Of a DNA stretch of 38,317 bases, positions 26,344 through 33,538 are shown piece after piece. The stretch spans positions 1-38,317 of the forward strand of contig HF986900.1 of NCBI GenBank assembly GCA_000431075.1, given 5' to 3'. Position 1 is the stretch's first letter, and each line of letters starts with the position of its first letter. This stretch comes from Firmicutes bacterium CAG:555 (GTDB taxonomy: Bacteria > Bacillota > Clostridia > Oscillospirales > Oscillospiraceae). The translations under genes and the position numbers were made by a program. The notes under the pieces are model-generated. The model was not told the DNA's origin. It worked only from the letters and a program-made list of their open reading frames with translations, and searched no databases.

Positions 26344-26610
26344 TCAGAGAAAGAAGTTTTCAACTAAAAGCAGCAGGATGATCCCCGGGATGCCGAGGAC
26401 ACCGGCAACTATTGCGCTGACCCAGCCGACGGTTATGTTAAGTCCGATAAAGCCGCCGAGAAAGTTAAACACAAACAGCATGATAAAGCCCAAAGCGGCG
26501 TTCAACAGCAGCTTGAATGCCCATTTTATCGGCGTTGCGAAGATCTTGATTACAAGCCACAGCATCAGACCTCCGATAACGACATAGACCGCAAGATTTA
26601 AGTAATCCAT
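26344..26610 (-). CDS. bofA: BofA-family inhibitor of pro-sigma-K processing
   Basis: Small forespore/outer-membrane-side integral protein; in Bacillus BofA holds the SpoIVFA-SpoIVFB complex and blocks cleavage of pro-SigK until the forespore signals. 88 residues with two long hydrophobic stretches and the family patterns KWAFKLLLNAALGF and the C-terminal GVLGIPGIILLLL. AGGAG precedes the ATG. It follows yaaL by 9 nt, reproducing the yaaL-bofA pair of Bacillus. Together with the SigK pro-sequence in this window it argues that the checkpoint is retained. Confidence 0.87.
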   Translation of the reverse strand: MDYLNLAVYVVIGGLMLWLVIKIFATPIKWAFKLLLNAALGFIMLFVFNFLGGFIGLNITVGWVSAIVAGVLGIPGIILLLLVENFFL

Positions 26611-26619
26611 ATGTTTCTC

Positions 26620-26829
26620 CTATTGAATCAGATTTTTTATGTTGGCAACGGCATAGTTATACCGTGATTTCAGTGCGCTTATCTCGAAAATGCAGGCATC
26701 CATCATGTCCGGATCGGTGACGGAATCAAACGCCGCATATGCGCAGTGCAGCTGCGAGCGAATGGCCTTCATTTCTTTAACACGCTTATTATACTCTGCC
26801 TTTAGTGCCTTTGCTTCCTTCTTTGTCAT
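26620..26829 (-). CDS. YaaL-like DUF2508 protein
   Basis: Small protein of unknown function found next to bofA in many sporeformers. 69 residues, mostly helical, with FDSVTDPDMMDACIFEISALKSRYNYAVANI matching the family: a conserved DPxxxDxxIxE-like core followed by a helix. The ribosome site AAGGAG lies in the loop of a hairpin whose arm reaches into the start codon, which may regulate both this gene and bofA. Function not assigned. Confidence 0.8.
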   Translation of the reverse strand: MTKKEAKALKAEYNKRVKEMKAIRSQLHCAYAAFDSVTDPDMMDACIFEISALKSRYNYAVANIKNLIQ

Positions 26830-26857
26830 GAGAAAAGAACTCCTTATCTTTTCTCAT
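26828..26857 (-). promoter_or_regulatory. Hairpin displaying the yaaL Shine-Dalgarno in its loop
   Basis: Minus strand: ATGAGAAAAG (26857-26848) pairs perfectly with CTTTTCTCAT (26837-26828). The 10-nt loop ATAAGGAGTT carries the AAGGAG site, and the last two bases of the 3' arm are the AT of the start codon at 26829. A translational switch is inferred. Confidence 0.65.
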
Positions 26858-26858
26858 T

Positions 26859-26886
26859 ATTATATTCAGCCTGTCCGTCATTTAAA
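26859..26886 (-). promoter_or_regulatory. Probable yaaL-bofA promoter
   Basis: Minus strand TTTAAA (26881-26886), 16-bp spacer, TATAAT (26859-26864), just upstream of the yaaL hairpin. The -35 box is weak. Confidence 0.45.
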
Positions 26887-26994
26887 CGGCTATGACAATA
26901 TATTACCACGGTTATAATGAAAAATCCATGCAATAATATTATCAGACGGCAAAAAGTGCCCGTGAGATAGAAAGAACCGGGCAGAATGAGAGCT

Positions 26995-27011
26995 ATTATC
27001 ACCGTGATAAT
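26995..27011. promoter_or_regulatory. Perfect 17-base palindrome
   Basis: ATTATCAC-C-GTGATAAT. Dyad of the size and shape of a helix-turn-helix dimer site, midway between the divergent yaaL and topoisomerase promoters. No regulator gene adjoins it. Confidence 0.45.
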
Positions 27012-27056
27012 TAGAACATTCAAGCTTTTTCGTCTGCCGATCTTGGGTCGGCTTTG

Positions 27057-27086
27057 GGGGACAGAGTACGCTCTGTCCCCGCTTTT
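27057..27086 (+). terminator. GC-rich hairpin upstream of the topoisomerase operon
   Basis: GGGGACAGAG (27057-27066), loop TACG, CTCTGTCCCC (27071-27080), then GCTTTTG. The short T run allows weak termination of transcripts entering from the left. Confidence 0.5.
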
Positions 27087-27096
27087 GTTGCCGCAC

Positions 27097-27125
27097 TTGA
27101 TTTTTTGGCAAAATTATAATATACT
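27097..27125 (+). promoter_or_regulatory. Promoter of the topoisomerase operon
   Basis: TTGATT (27097-27102), 17-bp spacer, TATACT (27120-27125), leaving a leader of about 65 nt to ATG 27199. Confidence 0.6.
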
Positions 27126-27198
27126 AAATAATCTAAGTTATCAAGGAATTTATAAGGCACTAAACACAAGATGTTGTATTCAAGGGGAATTTCGGAAA

Positions 27199-29229
27199 AT
27201 GAGTAAAACCACCGCACAATACGGTAATGAAAGCATTTCTCAGCTCAAGGGAGCGGACAGAGTCAGAAAGCGCCCGGGCGTTATCTTCGGCTCGGACGGA
27301 CTTGACGGCTGCCAGCACGCCGTGTTCGAGATACTGTCAAACTCCATTGACGAGGCTCGTGAGGGTCACGGCAATCTCATAACGCTGACCCGCTATGCCG
27401 ATAAATCGATAGAGGTCGAGGACTTTGGACGAGGATGCCCTGTCGACTGGAACGCAAATGAGAAGCGCTTTAACTGGGAGCTCGTTTTCTGCGAGCTGTA
27501 CGCAGGCGGCAAGTATTCTAACAACGAGGGTGAGAACTACGAATACTCTCTCGGTCTTAACGGCCTCGGCTCGTGCGCAACGCAGTACGCCTCGGAATAC
27601 ATGGATGTCACCGTCTGGCGTGACGGTAAAAAATATGAGCTGCACTTCAAGAAGGGCAAGGTAGTCGGCAAAAAAGGTCAGGAGCTCACCATAAGCCCTG
27701 CCGACCGTAAAAAGACAGGCACGACGATCAAATGGAGACCCGATCTTGAGGTCTTTACGGATATAGACATTCCCGAGGAATTTTTCAAGGATGTCCTGCA
27801 CCGTCAGGCGGTTGTTAATGCCGGTATAACATTCCGCTTCCGCAATCAGAACGGTAACAAGTTTGAAGTCACGGATTATGTGTATGAAAACGGTATTCTC
27901 GACTATGTCTATGAGATTGCGGCCGATAATCCGCTCACAACGCCGTATTTTATAAGCGCAGAGCGTCGTGGCCCAACGCCGTATTTTATAAGCGCAGAGC
28001 TTCGTGGCCGTGACCGTGAGGATAAGCCCGAGTATAAGGTCAAGCTCTCGGCTGCCTTCTGCTTTTCAAATAAGGTGAGCCTGACGGAGTATTACCACAA
28101 CTCATCGTGGCTTGAATACGGCGGTGCGCCCGAAAAGGCGACGAGAAACGCCTTTGTTTACGCCATCGATGCCTACATAAAGAAGATAGGCAAGTATCAG
28201 AAGAACGAAAGTAAGATAAGCTATCAGGATGTCGCCGACTGTCTGGTGCTTGTTACAAACTGCTTTTCCACGCAGACCTCGTATGAAAACCAGACCAAAA
28301 AGGCGATAACCAACCGCTTCATCCAAGAGGCGATGACCGATTTCTTCAAGGAGCGCTTGGAGATATACTTCATTGAGAATAAGCCTGAGGCCGACAAGAT
28401 AGCCGAGCAGGTGCTTGTCAACAAACGCAGCCGTGAGGCGGCGGAAAAGACAAGGCTCGGCATGAAAAAGAAGCTCTCCGGCAGCATTGATATCGCAAAC
28501 CGTGTGCAGAAATTCGTCGACTGCCGCAGCAGAGATCCCGAAAAGCGTGAGATATACATCGTCGAGGGCGACTCGGCGCTGGGCGCATGTAAGCTTTCCC
28601 GTGACGCTGATTTCCAGGGAATCATGCCTGTCAGAGGCAAAATATTAAACTGCCTCAAGGCCGATTTTGCAAGGATATTCAAAAGCGATATCATAACTGA
28701 CCTTTTGAAAGTGCTCGGCTGCGGTGTTGAGGTTCAGGTCAAGGGTCAGAAGGATCTGAATTCCTTTGATATCAATAACCTGCGCTGGAACAAGGTCATC
28801 ATCTGCACTGACGCCGATGTTGACGGCTTCCAGATCAGAACGCTCATTTTGACGATGATATACCGGCTCGTGCCTACGCTTATCCGTGAAGGATATGTGT
28901 ACATCGCAGAATCGCCACTTTATGAGATAGAGAGCAAGGGCAAAACATATTTTGCCTACTCAGACAAGGAAAAGGCGGATATCGTTGCGTCATTAAACGG
29001 TGCTAAGGCGAGCATCAACCGCAGCAAGGGTCTCGGTGAAAACGATCCGGACATGATGTGGATGACCACCATGAACCCCGAGACACGCAGGCTTATAAAA
29101 GTCATGCCCGAGGATGCCGAGCACATGTCGCAGATGTTTGACCTTTTGCTTGGCGACGACCTTGCGGGCAGAAAAAATCACATCGCCGAAAACGGATACC
29201 TGTATCTTGACATGGCGGATATATCCTGA
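27199..29229 (+). CDS. Divergent type IIA DNA topoisomerase subunit B (GyrB/ParE-like)
   Basis: ATPase/Toprim subunit of a gyrase or topoisomerase IV. 676 residues. GHKL ATPase motifs are recognisable but altered: EILSNSIDEAREG (Glu 44, Asn 48, Asp 51), EDFGRGCPV, LYAGGKY, and LGLNGLGS near 118 where GyrB/ParE have GGLHGVGA. The Toprim domain has EGDSALGACK near 455 in place of EGDSAGGSA, PVRGKILN, and CTDADVDGFQIR near 537. The C-terminus IAENGYLYLD is family-like. A 36-bp tandem duplication inserts 12 residues near residue 247. ATG 27199 is chosen because homology begins there. Subunit A lies two genes on. Most likely a topo IV or accessory paralog beside a separate GyrAB. Confidence 0.88.
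   Translation: MSKTTAQYGNESISQLKGADRVRKRPGVIFGSDGLDGCQHAVFEILSNSIDEAREGHGNLITLTRYADKSIEVEDFGRGCPVDWNANEKRFNWELVFCELYAGGKYSNNEGENYEYSLGLNGLGSCATQYASEYMDVTVWRDGKKYELHFKKGKVVGKKGQELTISPADRKKTGTTIKWRPDLEVFTDIDIPEEFFKDVLHRQAVVNAGITFRFRNQNGNKFEVTDYVYENGILDYVYEIAADNPLTTPYFISAERRGPTPYFISAELRGRDREDKPEYKVKLSAAFCFSNKVSLTEYYHNSSWLEYGGAPEKATRNAFVYAIDAYIKKIGKYQKNESKISYQDVADCLVLVTNCFSTQTSYENQTKKAITNRFIQEAMTDFFKERLEIYFIENKPEADKIAEQVLVNKRSREAAEKTRLGMKKKLSGSIDIANRVQKFVDCRSRDPEKREIYIVEGDSALGACKLSRDADFQGIMPVRGKILNCLKADFARIFKSDIITDLLKVLGCGVEVQVKGQKDLNSFDINNLRWNKVIICTDADVDGFQIRTLILTMIYRLVPTLIREGYVYIAESPLYEIESKGKTYFAYSDKEKADIVASLNGAKASINRSKGLGENDPDMMWMTTMNPETRRLIKVMPEDAEHMSQMFDLLLGDDLAGRKNHIAENGYLYLDMADIS
27938..28009 (+). 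repeat. 36-bp in-frame tandem duplication inside the topoisomerase B gene
   Basis: Unit 27938-27973 is repeated at 27974-28009 with one difference (G at 27965, T at 28001). It doubles the peptide TPYFISAE-x-RG, adding 12 residues without shifting the frame. The near identity at DNA level points to a recent event. Confidence 0.95.
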
Positions 29230-29240
29230 GAGGTGCGGAT

Positions 29241-29522
29241 ATGAAGTTTGACAGAGCCAGAAATTCAGTAAAGCTGCTGCTTGCGCTGTGCGTTATGTTC
29301 GGTGCCGTGGGTGTTATCTCAAATGGCAACGGCACGGTGCTGCCCATATATTCGGCGGTGCTGTCGCTTGTGTGCTTTGTGATGGCATTCGTCGTCATCT
29401 TTCTTTTCTGTAAATGCCCCTACTGCGGAAAAGTGATCTACTTGGGGCTGTTCAAGGCTACGCATTGCCCTAAATGCCGCCGGAGCTTTGAGACCGGTGC
29501 AAAGAAAAAGGGCAAGCGTTGA
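29241..29522 (+). CDS. Small membrane protein with C-terminal zinc ribbon
   Basis: Not recognised as a named family. 93 residues: a basic N-terminus, two hydrophobic helices (about 9-26 and 36-57), then a four-Cys zinc-ribbon (CPYC at 59-62 and CPKC at 76-79) and a lysine-rich tail, which would lie in the cytoplasm if the topology is N-in/C-in. It sits 11 nt after topoisomerase B and 15 nt before topoisomerase A, with GAGAGGTG as ribosome site, so it is co-transcribed with both. A link to topoisomerase function is only suggested by position. Confidence 0.75.
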   Translation: MKFDRARNSVKLLLALCVMFGAVGVISNGNGTVLPIYSAVLSLVCFVMAFVVIFLFCKCPYCGKVIYLGLFKATHCPKCRRSFETGAKKKGKR

Positions 29523-29537
29523 AAGGAAACATTCTAA

Positions 29538-31775
29538 ATGGCTAAAAAACAAGCTCCCGAACAGAAAAAATTCAATAATCCTAATGTGATCGGCCTTCGT
29601 GCCGAGGTGCTGGAGCAGCCGATAACCGAGACGCTTGAGCAAAACTACATGCCGTATGCGATGAGCGTTATCATCTCCCGCGCCATCCCCGAGATAGACG
29701 GCTTCAAGCCCTCCCACAGAAAACTTCTGTACACCATGTACAAGATGGGACTTCTAAACGGCGGCCGCACCAAGAGTGCCAACATCGTCGGCCAGACCAT
29801 GCGCCTTAACCCGCACGGTGACGCTGCGATATACGAGACTATGGTACGCCTGTCAAAGGGCAACGATGCGCTGCTCGTCCCGTTTGTCGACTCCAAGGGC
29901 AACTTCGGCAAGGTGTATTCAAGAGATATGTCCTTTGCAGCCTCCCGTTATACCGAGGCAAAGCTGTCTGCCATATGTGCCGAGCTTTTCGGAGATATAG
30001 ACCAAGACACTGTCGAGTTTATCGATAACTACGACGGCAGCATGAAAGAGCCGTCACTTCTGCCGACCTCGTTTCCCAATGTGCTCGTGTCGAGCAACAC
30101 CGGCATTGCCGTCGGCATGGCAAGCCAGATATGCGGCTTTAACCTTGAGGAGGTTTGCCGCACAACGATAGAGTATCTGTCCGACCCCGAGTGCGACCTG
30201 CTCTCGACCATGCCTGCACCCGATTTCTCCACCGGCGGTGAGATAGTCTACGACCGTGCGGAGATGGAGAACATCTATAACACCGGCCGTGGCAGCTTCA
30301 AGGTCAGAGCCCGCTGGCGCTATGTCCAAAAGGAAAACATCATCGAGATTTACGAGATACCCTATACCACCACGACCGAAGCCATCGTTGACAAGGTCGC
30401 AGAGCTTATTAAGGCCGGCAAGGTGCGTGAGGTAAACGATATGCGAGACGAGACCGACCTCAGCGGTCTTAAGCTCGCCATCGATCTCAAGCGCGGCACC
30501 GACCCCGAAAAGCTCATGCAGAAGCTGTTCAAGCTCACCCCGCTTATGGACAGCTTCCCCTGCAACTTCAACATCCTTGTCGCCGGCAACCCCAAGGTCA
30601 TGGGCGTGAGGGAGATACTCAGCGAGTGGAGCGCATGGCGCATGGAATGTGTCCGCCGCCGTGTGTATTTTGACCTGTCCAAGAAAAAGGATAAGCTGCA
30701 CCTGCTCAAGGGTCTTGAAAAAATACTTCTCGATATTGACAAGGCGATTGCGATTATTCGCAATACCGAGCTTGAAGCCGAGGTCGTACCCAACCTCATG
30801 ATGGGCTTCGGTATCGACAAGGCGCAGGCAGAGTATGTTGCGGAGATAAAGCTGCGCAATATAAACAGGGAGTATATCCTCAAGCGTGTGTCCGAGACCG
30901 AGGAGTTGGAAAAGGCGATAGAGGAGCTTGAGGAAACGCTCAAGAGCCGACGCAAGATAAAGAGCATCATCGTTAATGAGCTCAGGCAGGTCATCAAAAA
31001 ATACCCCTGCCCCCGCAGAACGGGCATCGTTTACGCAAACGAGATAGAGGAATTTGAGGAGACCGAGCTTGTCGAGGATTACCCCGTAACGGTGTTTATC
31101 TCGAACGAGGGGTATTTTAAGAAGATAACACCGCTGTCGCTGCGCATGAACAGTGAACAGAAGTTCAAGGACGGGGACGGACTCAAAATGTCCTTTGAGT
31201 CGTCTAACCGCACGGAGCTTTTGATTTTCACCGATCAGCAGCATGTGTACAAAACGAAACTATCGGATTTTGACAACACCAAAGCCTCCGACCTCGGCGT
31301 GTATCTGCCGACAAAACTCGAAATGGAGGACGGCGAGCGCATTGTAAGCGTCATTTGCCCGGGCGACTACAAAAAGCAGCTTCTGCTGTTCTTTGAAAAC
31401 GGCAAGATAGCAAGGCTCGAAATGTCGGCATACGAGACAAAGACAAACCGCAAGAAGCTCATAAACGCATATTCCGACAAAAGTCCGCTCGTTGAGGTCA
31501 TGCCGATAAGCGAGGATATCAATGTTGCCATGTTCTCGACCGACGGCAGGGCGCTCGTGTTCAATACCTCGCTTTTGCAGCTCAAGACCAGCCGCACCAC
31601 GCAGGGTGTTGCGGGAATGAGCTTAAAGAAAAATCACAAACTGAATTCGGCGGTACAGCTCGAATCGACCGTAATAAAGAATGTCTCCCGCTACCGTGTC
31701 CGCAGCCTTCCGGCAGCCGGTGCGCTGCTCAAGGACGAGGACAGGGGAGAGGAGCAGATGTCACTTATAAACTGA
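29538..31775 (+). CDS. Divergent type IIA DNA topoisomerase subunit A (GyrA/ParC-like)
   Basis: DNA-cleaving subunit. 745 residues, shorter than most GyrA. The winged-helix/tower part has YMPYAMSVIISRAIPEIDGFKPSHRK and, at the active site, AASRYTEAKL with catalytic Tyr 138. The quinolone-region equivalent is HGDAAIYETMVRLS. A coiled-coil segment (about 430-480) precedes a C-terminal part with beta-propeller-like repeats (TDGRALVF). The GyrA-box (QRRGGKG-like) was not seen, which favours a relaxing/decatenating topo IV-like enzyme over a supercoiling gyrase. GAAAGGAA precedes the ATG. It partners the B subunit upstream. Confidence 0.88.
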   Translation: MAKKQAPEQKKFNNPNVIGLRAEVLEQPITETLEQNYMPYAMSVIISRAIPEIDGFKPSHRKLLYTMYKMGLLNGGRTKSANIVGQTMRLNPHGDAAIYETMVRLSKGNDALLVPFVDSKGNFGKVYSRDMSFAASRYTEAKLSAICAELFGDIDQDTVEFIDNYDGSMKEPSLLPTSFPNVLVSSNTGIAVGMASQICGFNLEEVCRTTIEYLSDPECDLLSTMPAPDFSTGGEIVYDRAEMENIYNTGRGSFKVRARWRYVQKENIIEIYEIPYTTTTEAIVDKVAELIKAGKVREVNDMRDETDLSGLKLAIDLKRGTDPEKLMQKLFKLTPLMDSFPCNFNILVAGNPKVMGVREILSEWSAWRMECVRRRVYFDLSKKKDKLHLLKGLEKILLDIDKAIAIIRNTELEAEVVPNLMMGFGIDKAQAEYVAEIKLRNINREYILKRVSETEELEKAIEELEETLKSRRKIKSIIVNELRQVIKKYPCPRRTGIVYANEIEEFEETELVEDYPVTVFISNEGYFKKITPLSLRMNSEQKFKDGDGLKMSFESSNRTELLIFTDQQHVYKTKLSDFDNTKASDLGVYLPTKLEMEDGERIVSVICPGDYKKQLLLFFENGKIARLEMSAYETKTNRKKLINAYSDKSPLVEVMPISEDINVAMFSTDGRALVFNTSLLQLKTSRTTQGVAGMSLKKNHKLNSAVQLESTVIKNVSRYRVRSLPAAGALLKDEDRGEEQMSLIN

Positions 31776-31785
31776 GGGCTTTATT

Positions 31786-32655
31786 ATGATTAAAAACAAG
31801 AAAATCAAAGCAATTGCATTCAAGTATCTGCTTATCGTTGTCGGCGCTGCACTGTTTGCGGCTGGCTTCCAGTTCTTCCTGTACCCGAACTCGATAATTG
31901 TCGGCGGTGTCAGCGGTATCGCAATGATAATCAATTTGTTGACCAAGCTTCCTGTCGGCTTGCTCACCATCGTTCTCAACATCCCGCTGTTTATTATAGC
32001 GTGGCGCTATTTCGGCACGGGATTCATCGTCAGCTCGCTCGTCGGCATGCTGCTCTCATCCGTGTTCGTTGACCTGTTTGCTCTGCTGTCGATATCGCCG
32101 ACAAACGATATGCTGCTTGCGTGTATAATCGGCGGCGCCGTCAAGGGCCTCGGCCTTGGCATCATCTACTATGCCGGTGCGACCACGGGCGGCACGGATA
32201 TCATTGCAAAGTTTATAAGGCTCAAGTTTCCGTACCTCAACTTCGGCACTGTTGTTCTCATAACCGACTGTGTTATAATCATTGCATTTGCGGCCATTTT
32301 CAACAAGATTGAGTCTGCAATGTACGCCGCCATTACCATGTTTGTCGTATCCAAGGTCGTAGACCTTGTGCTGTACGGCATCGACAATTCCAGTGTGTGC
32401 TACATCATCAGCGAAAAGAGCGACCAGCTTGTGACCGACATCACCGACCGCCTGCACCGTGGCGTAACCATTATCAGGGGCGAGGGCGCATATTCGCATC
32501 AGAATAAGCAGGTGCTTTTGTGCGTTGTCAAGCGCACGCAGATAGCCGATATCAGGAAAATGATAAAGAATGTCGATGAAAAAGCCTTTTTCATCATCAC
32601 CGATGCCAAGAATGTTTTCGGCAAGGGCTTCGGAGATATTGCCGATTTCAGATGA
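31786..32655 (+). CDS. YitT-family membrane protein (DUF161 plus DUF2179)
   Basis: Membrane protein of unknown function common in Firmicutes. 289 residues: five to six helices in the N-terminal two thirds, with FLYPNSIIVGGVSGIAMIINL and GATTGGTDIIAKFI as family marks, then a cytosolic DUF2179 domain (about 215-285; VTIIRGEGAY, VVKRTQIADIRKMI, AFFIITDAKNVFGKGF). ATG 31786 is 10 nt after topoisomerase A and preceded by GAGGG, so it is probably read from the same transcript. No terminator is visible before the tRNA-Gly promoter. Confidence 0.9.
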   Translation: MIKNKKIKAIAFKYLLIVVGAALFAAGFQFFLYPNSIIVGGVSGIAMIINLLTKLPVGLLTIVLNIPLFIIAWRYFGTGFIVSSLVGMLLSSVFVDLFALLSISPTNDMLLACIIGGAVKGLGLGIIYYAGATTGGTDIIAKFIRLKFPYLNFGTVVLITDCVIIIAFAAIFNKIESAMYAAITMFVVSKVVDLVLYGIDNSSVCYIISEKSDQLVTDITDRLHRGVTIIRGEGAYSHQNKQVLLCVVKRTQIADIRKMIKNVDEKAFFIITDAKNVFGKGFGDIADFR

Positions 32656-32681
32656 ATTTATCCGGAACATGAAAGTTTTGC

Positions 32682-32709
32682 TTGACAAATCTGATTTGCG
32701 TGGTAAAAT
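32682..32709 (+). promoter_or_regulatory. tRNA-Gly promoter
   Basis: TTGACA (32682-32687), 16-bp spacer, TAAAAT (32704-32709), 15 nt before the mature 5' end. Confidence 0.75.
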
Positions 32710-32724
32710 AAAAATGTTCCGTGT

Positions 32725-32800
32725 GCGGGCATAGCTCATCCGGTAGAGCGCCACCTTGCCAAGGTGGAGGTAGCGAGTTCGAGTCTCGTTGCCCGCTCCA
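32725..32800 (+). tRNA. tRNA-Gly (anticodon GCC)
   Basis: 76 nt including encoded CCA. Acceptor GCGGGCA/TGCCCGC, D arm GCTC/GAGC, anticodon arm CCACC/GGTGG with loop TTGCCAA (anticodon 32758-32760), T arm GCGAG/CTCGT with TTCGAGT. Complete cloverleaf. Confidence 0.97.
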
Positions 32801-32831
32801 AAAAGCAAGCATCTTATGATGCTTGCTTTTT
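32801..32831. terminator. Terminator after tRNA-Gly
   Basis: AAAAGCAAGCATC (32801-32813), loop TTAT, GATGCTTGCTTTT (32818-32830) and another T. It begins at the base after the encoded CCA. Confidence 0.93.
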
Positions 32832-32869
32832 CTTTGCTTCAATGCCGAAATTTCTATAACGATGATCAC

Positions 32870-32903
32870 AACTCCTGAATTCCACTAAAATCAGGAGTTT
32901 TTT
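32870..32903 (+). terminator. Second terminator downstream of tRNA-Gly
   Basis: AACTCCTGA (32870-32878) with TCAGGAGTT (32891-32899), loop of 12 nt, T6 (32898-32903). Confidence 0.8.
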
Positions 32904-33070
32904 GCTGAATGAAACATTATGGGAGGTTCGATTGTATGCCGAATAGATTTAGCTCAAGCTGCGCATGGGAAGCGCCGCTTTCGGTGAGCTCGGCAGCCGA
33001 GCGATTGTCAAGTCAAGCCTTGTATTTATTTCTCTGACTGTCCGCTTTTTCAGAGTTACTCTGTATAAAA

Positions 33071-33104
33071 GAAAAATCCTGTCGAAAATACGACAGGATT
33101 TTTC
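33071..33104. terminator. Bidirectional terminator in the accessory region
   Basis: GAAAAATCCTGTCG (33071-33084) and CGACAGGATTTTTC (33091-33104), perfect 14-bp stem over AAAATA, with A and T runs on both sides. Confidence 0.9.
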
Positions 33105-33132
33105 TTCTGCCAACAGTTGATAATATTGATAC

Positions 33133-33194
33133 GGTTTCAAACGGTTTCATTTGGTTTCACCCGAAAATGAAACCATAACCGAGAAAGTGAAACC
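33133..33194. repeat. Phased cluster of GGTTTCA repeats
   Basis: Direct copies at 33133, 33143 and 33153 (exactly 10 bp apart), then inverted copies TGAAACC at 33168 and 33188 (20 bp apart). All direct copies face the same side of the helix, as do the inverted ones. Looks like a multi-site protein binding array; owner unknown. Confidence 0.7.
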
Positions 33195-33294
33195 ATCCGA
33201 ATAACAAAAACGCGGGGCTTATTCAGCCCCAACCTCAATCTCCGGTCCGTCTTTGAAGCGGAATGCTAACCGCACGAAAGAAAAGGTGGTAGTT

Positions 33295-33450
33295 ATGAAA
33301 AAATATACCGACAAAGAATTAGCTGCGATGTCTCAAGAAGAACTGAAGGCGCTTCAAGAAAAGGCGTTGGAGGAAAACAAGCTCTTGGGACAGCAGATTG
33401 AAAAGATCCTTGCCAACTCTTCGCACCCAACTGCAGTTGATGGCAAATAA
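33295..33450 (+). CDS. Small hypothetical protein, 51 residues
   Basis: No family recognised. 51 residues, charged and helical: KKYTDKELAAMSQEELKALQEKALEENKLLGQQIEKIL shows a heptad-like pattern suggesting a short coiled coil. ATG 33295 has AAAGGTGG 6 nt before it, which supports translation; the frame continues 14 codons upstream without another site. No promoter was identified with confidence. The gene lies in the tRNA-flanked accessory region with no same-strand neighbour. An 11-bp direct repeat ACCTTTTAATT (33451-33461, 33469-33479) directly follows its stop. Confidence 0.6.
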   Translation: MKKYTDKELAAMSQEELKALQEKALEENKLLGQQIEKILANSSHPTAVDGK

Positions 33451-33538
33451 ACCTTTTAATTTTGCCACACCTTTTAATTAATAACGCCAAGGAAAAAGCG
33501 CGTAAGGGTGCTTTGAGCCGAACGAGCTTTTTCTGTTG

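Larger units (their letters stand above)
26830..27198. other. Intergenic region between yaaL and the topoisomerase operon
   Basis: 369 bases without a supported gene. It holds the yaaL hairpin and promoter, an imperfect TGCCCG/CGGGCA pair (26957-26962, 26978-26983), a perfect 17-base palindrome (26995-27011), a GC-rich hairpin (27057-27080) and the promoter of the topoisomerase B gene. An open frame crosses it in phase with that gene but runs through these signals and has no ribosome site, so it is not coding. Confidence 0.6.
32832..33294. other. Low-coding stretch between tRNA-Gly and the 51-residue gene
   Basis: About 460 bases with no convincing gene. Contents: terminators at 32870-32903 and 33071-33104, a perfect GCTCGGC-A-GCCGAGC palindrome (32988-33002), the phased GGTTTCA cluster (33133-33194) and a GGGGCT/AGCCCC hairpin (33214-33230) followed on the minus strand by T5. 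A 33-codon frame (32936-33037) has GGGAGG 9 nt upstream but no known similarity; it is the only coding candidate and is weak. The density of terminators without genes suggests residue of an excised or decayed element (inference). Confidence 0.45.

Noticed and set aside
26986..27198. 71-codon N-terminal extension of topoisomerase B
   Set aside because: It runs through a GC-rich hairpin and a promoter, and similarity to GyrB/ParE starts only at ATG 27199.
30054..31244. 396-codon minus-strand open frame
   Set aside because: Lies entirely inside the topoisomerase A gene, which has clear motifs; it is an antisense shadow. The same holds for minus-strand frames at 9360-10322, 20905-21981 and 2498-3295.
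32725..32800. tRNA-Gly as an integration site with a duplicated 3' end
   Set aside because: I looked for a second copy of the T arm and acceptor sequence downstream to 37.9 kb and found none; no integrase gene is present.
32949..33140. 63-codon minus-strand frame
   Set aside because: It spans the perfect bidirectional terminator at 33071-33104 and has no convincing ribosome site.
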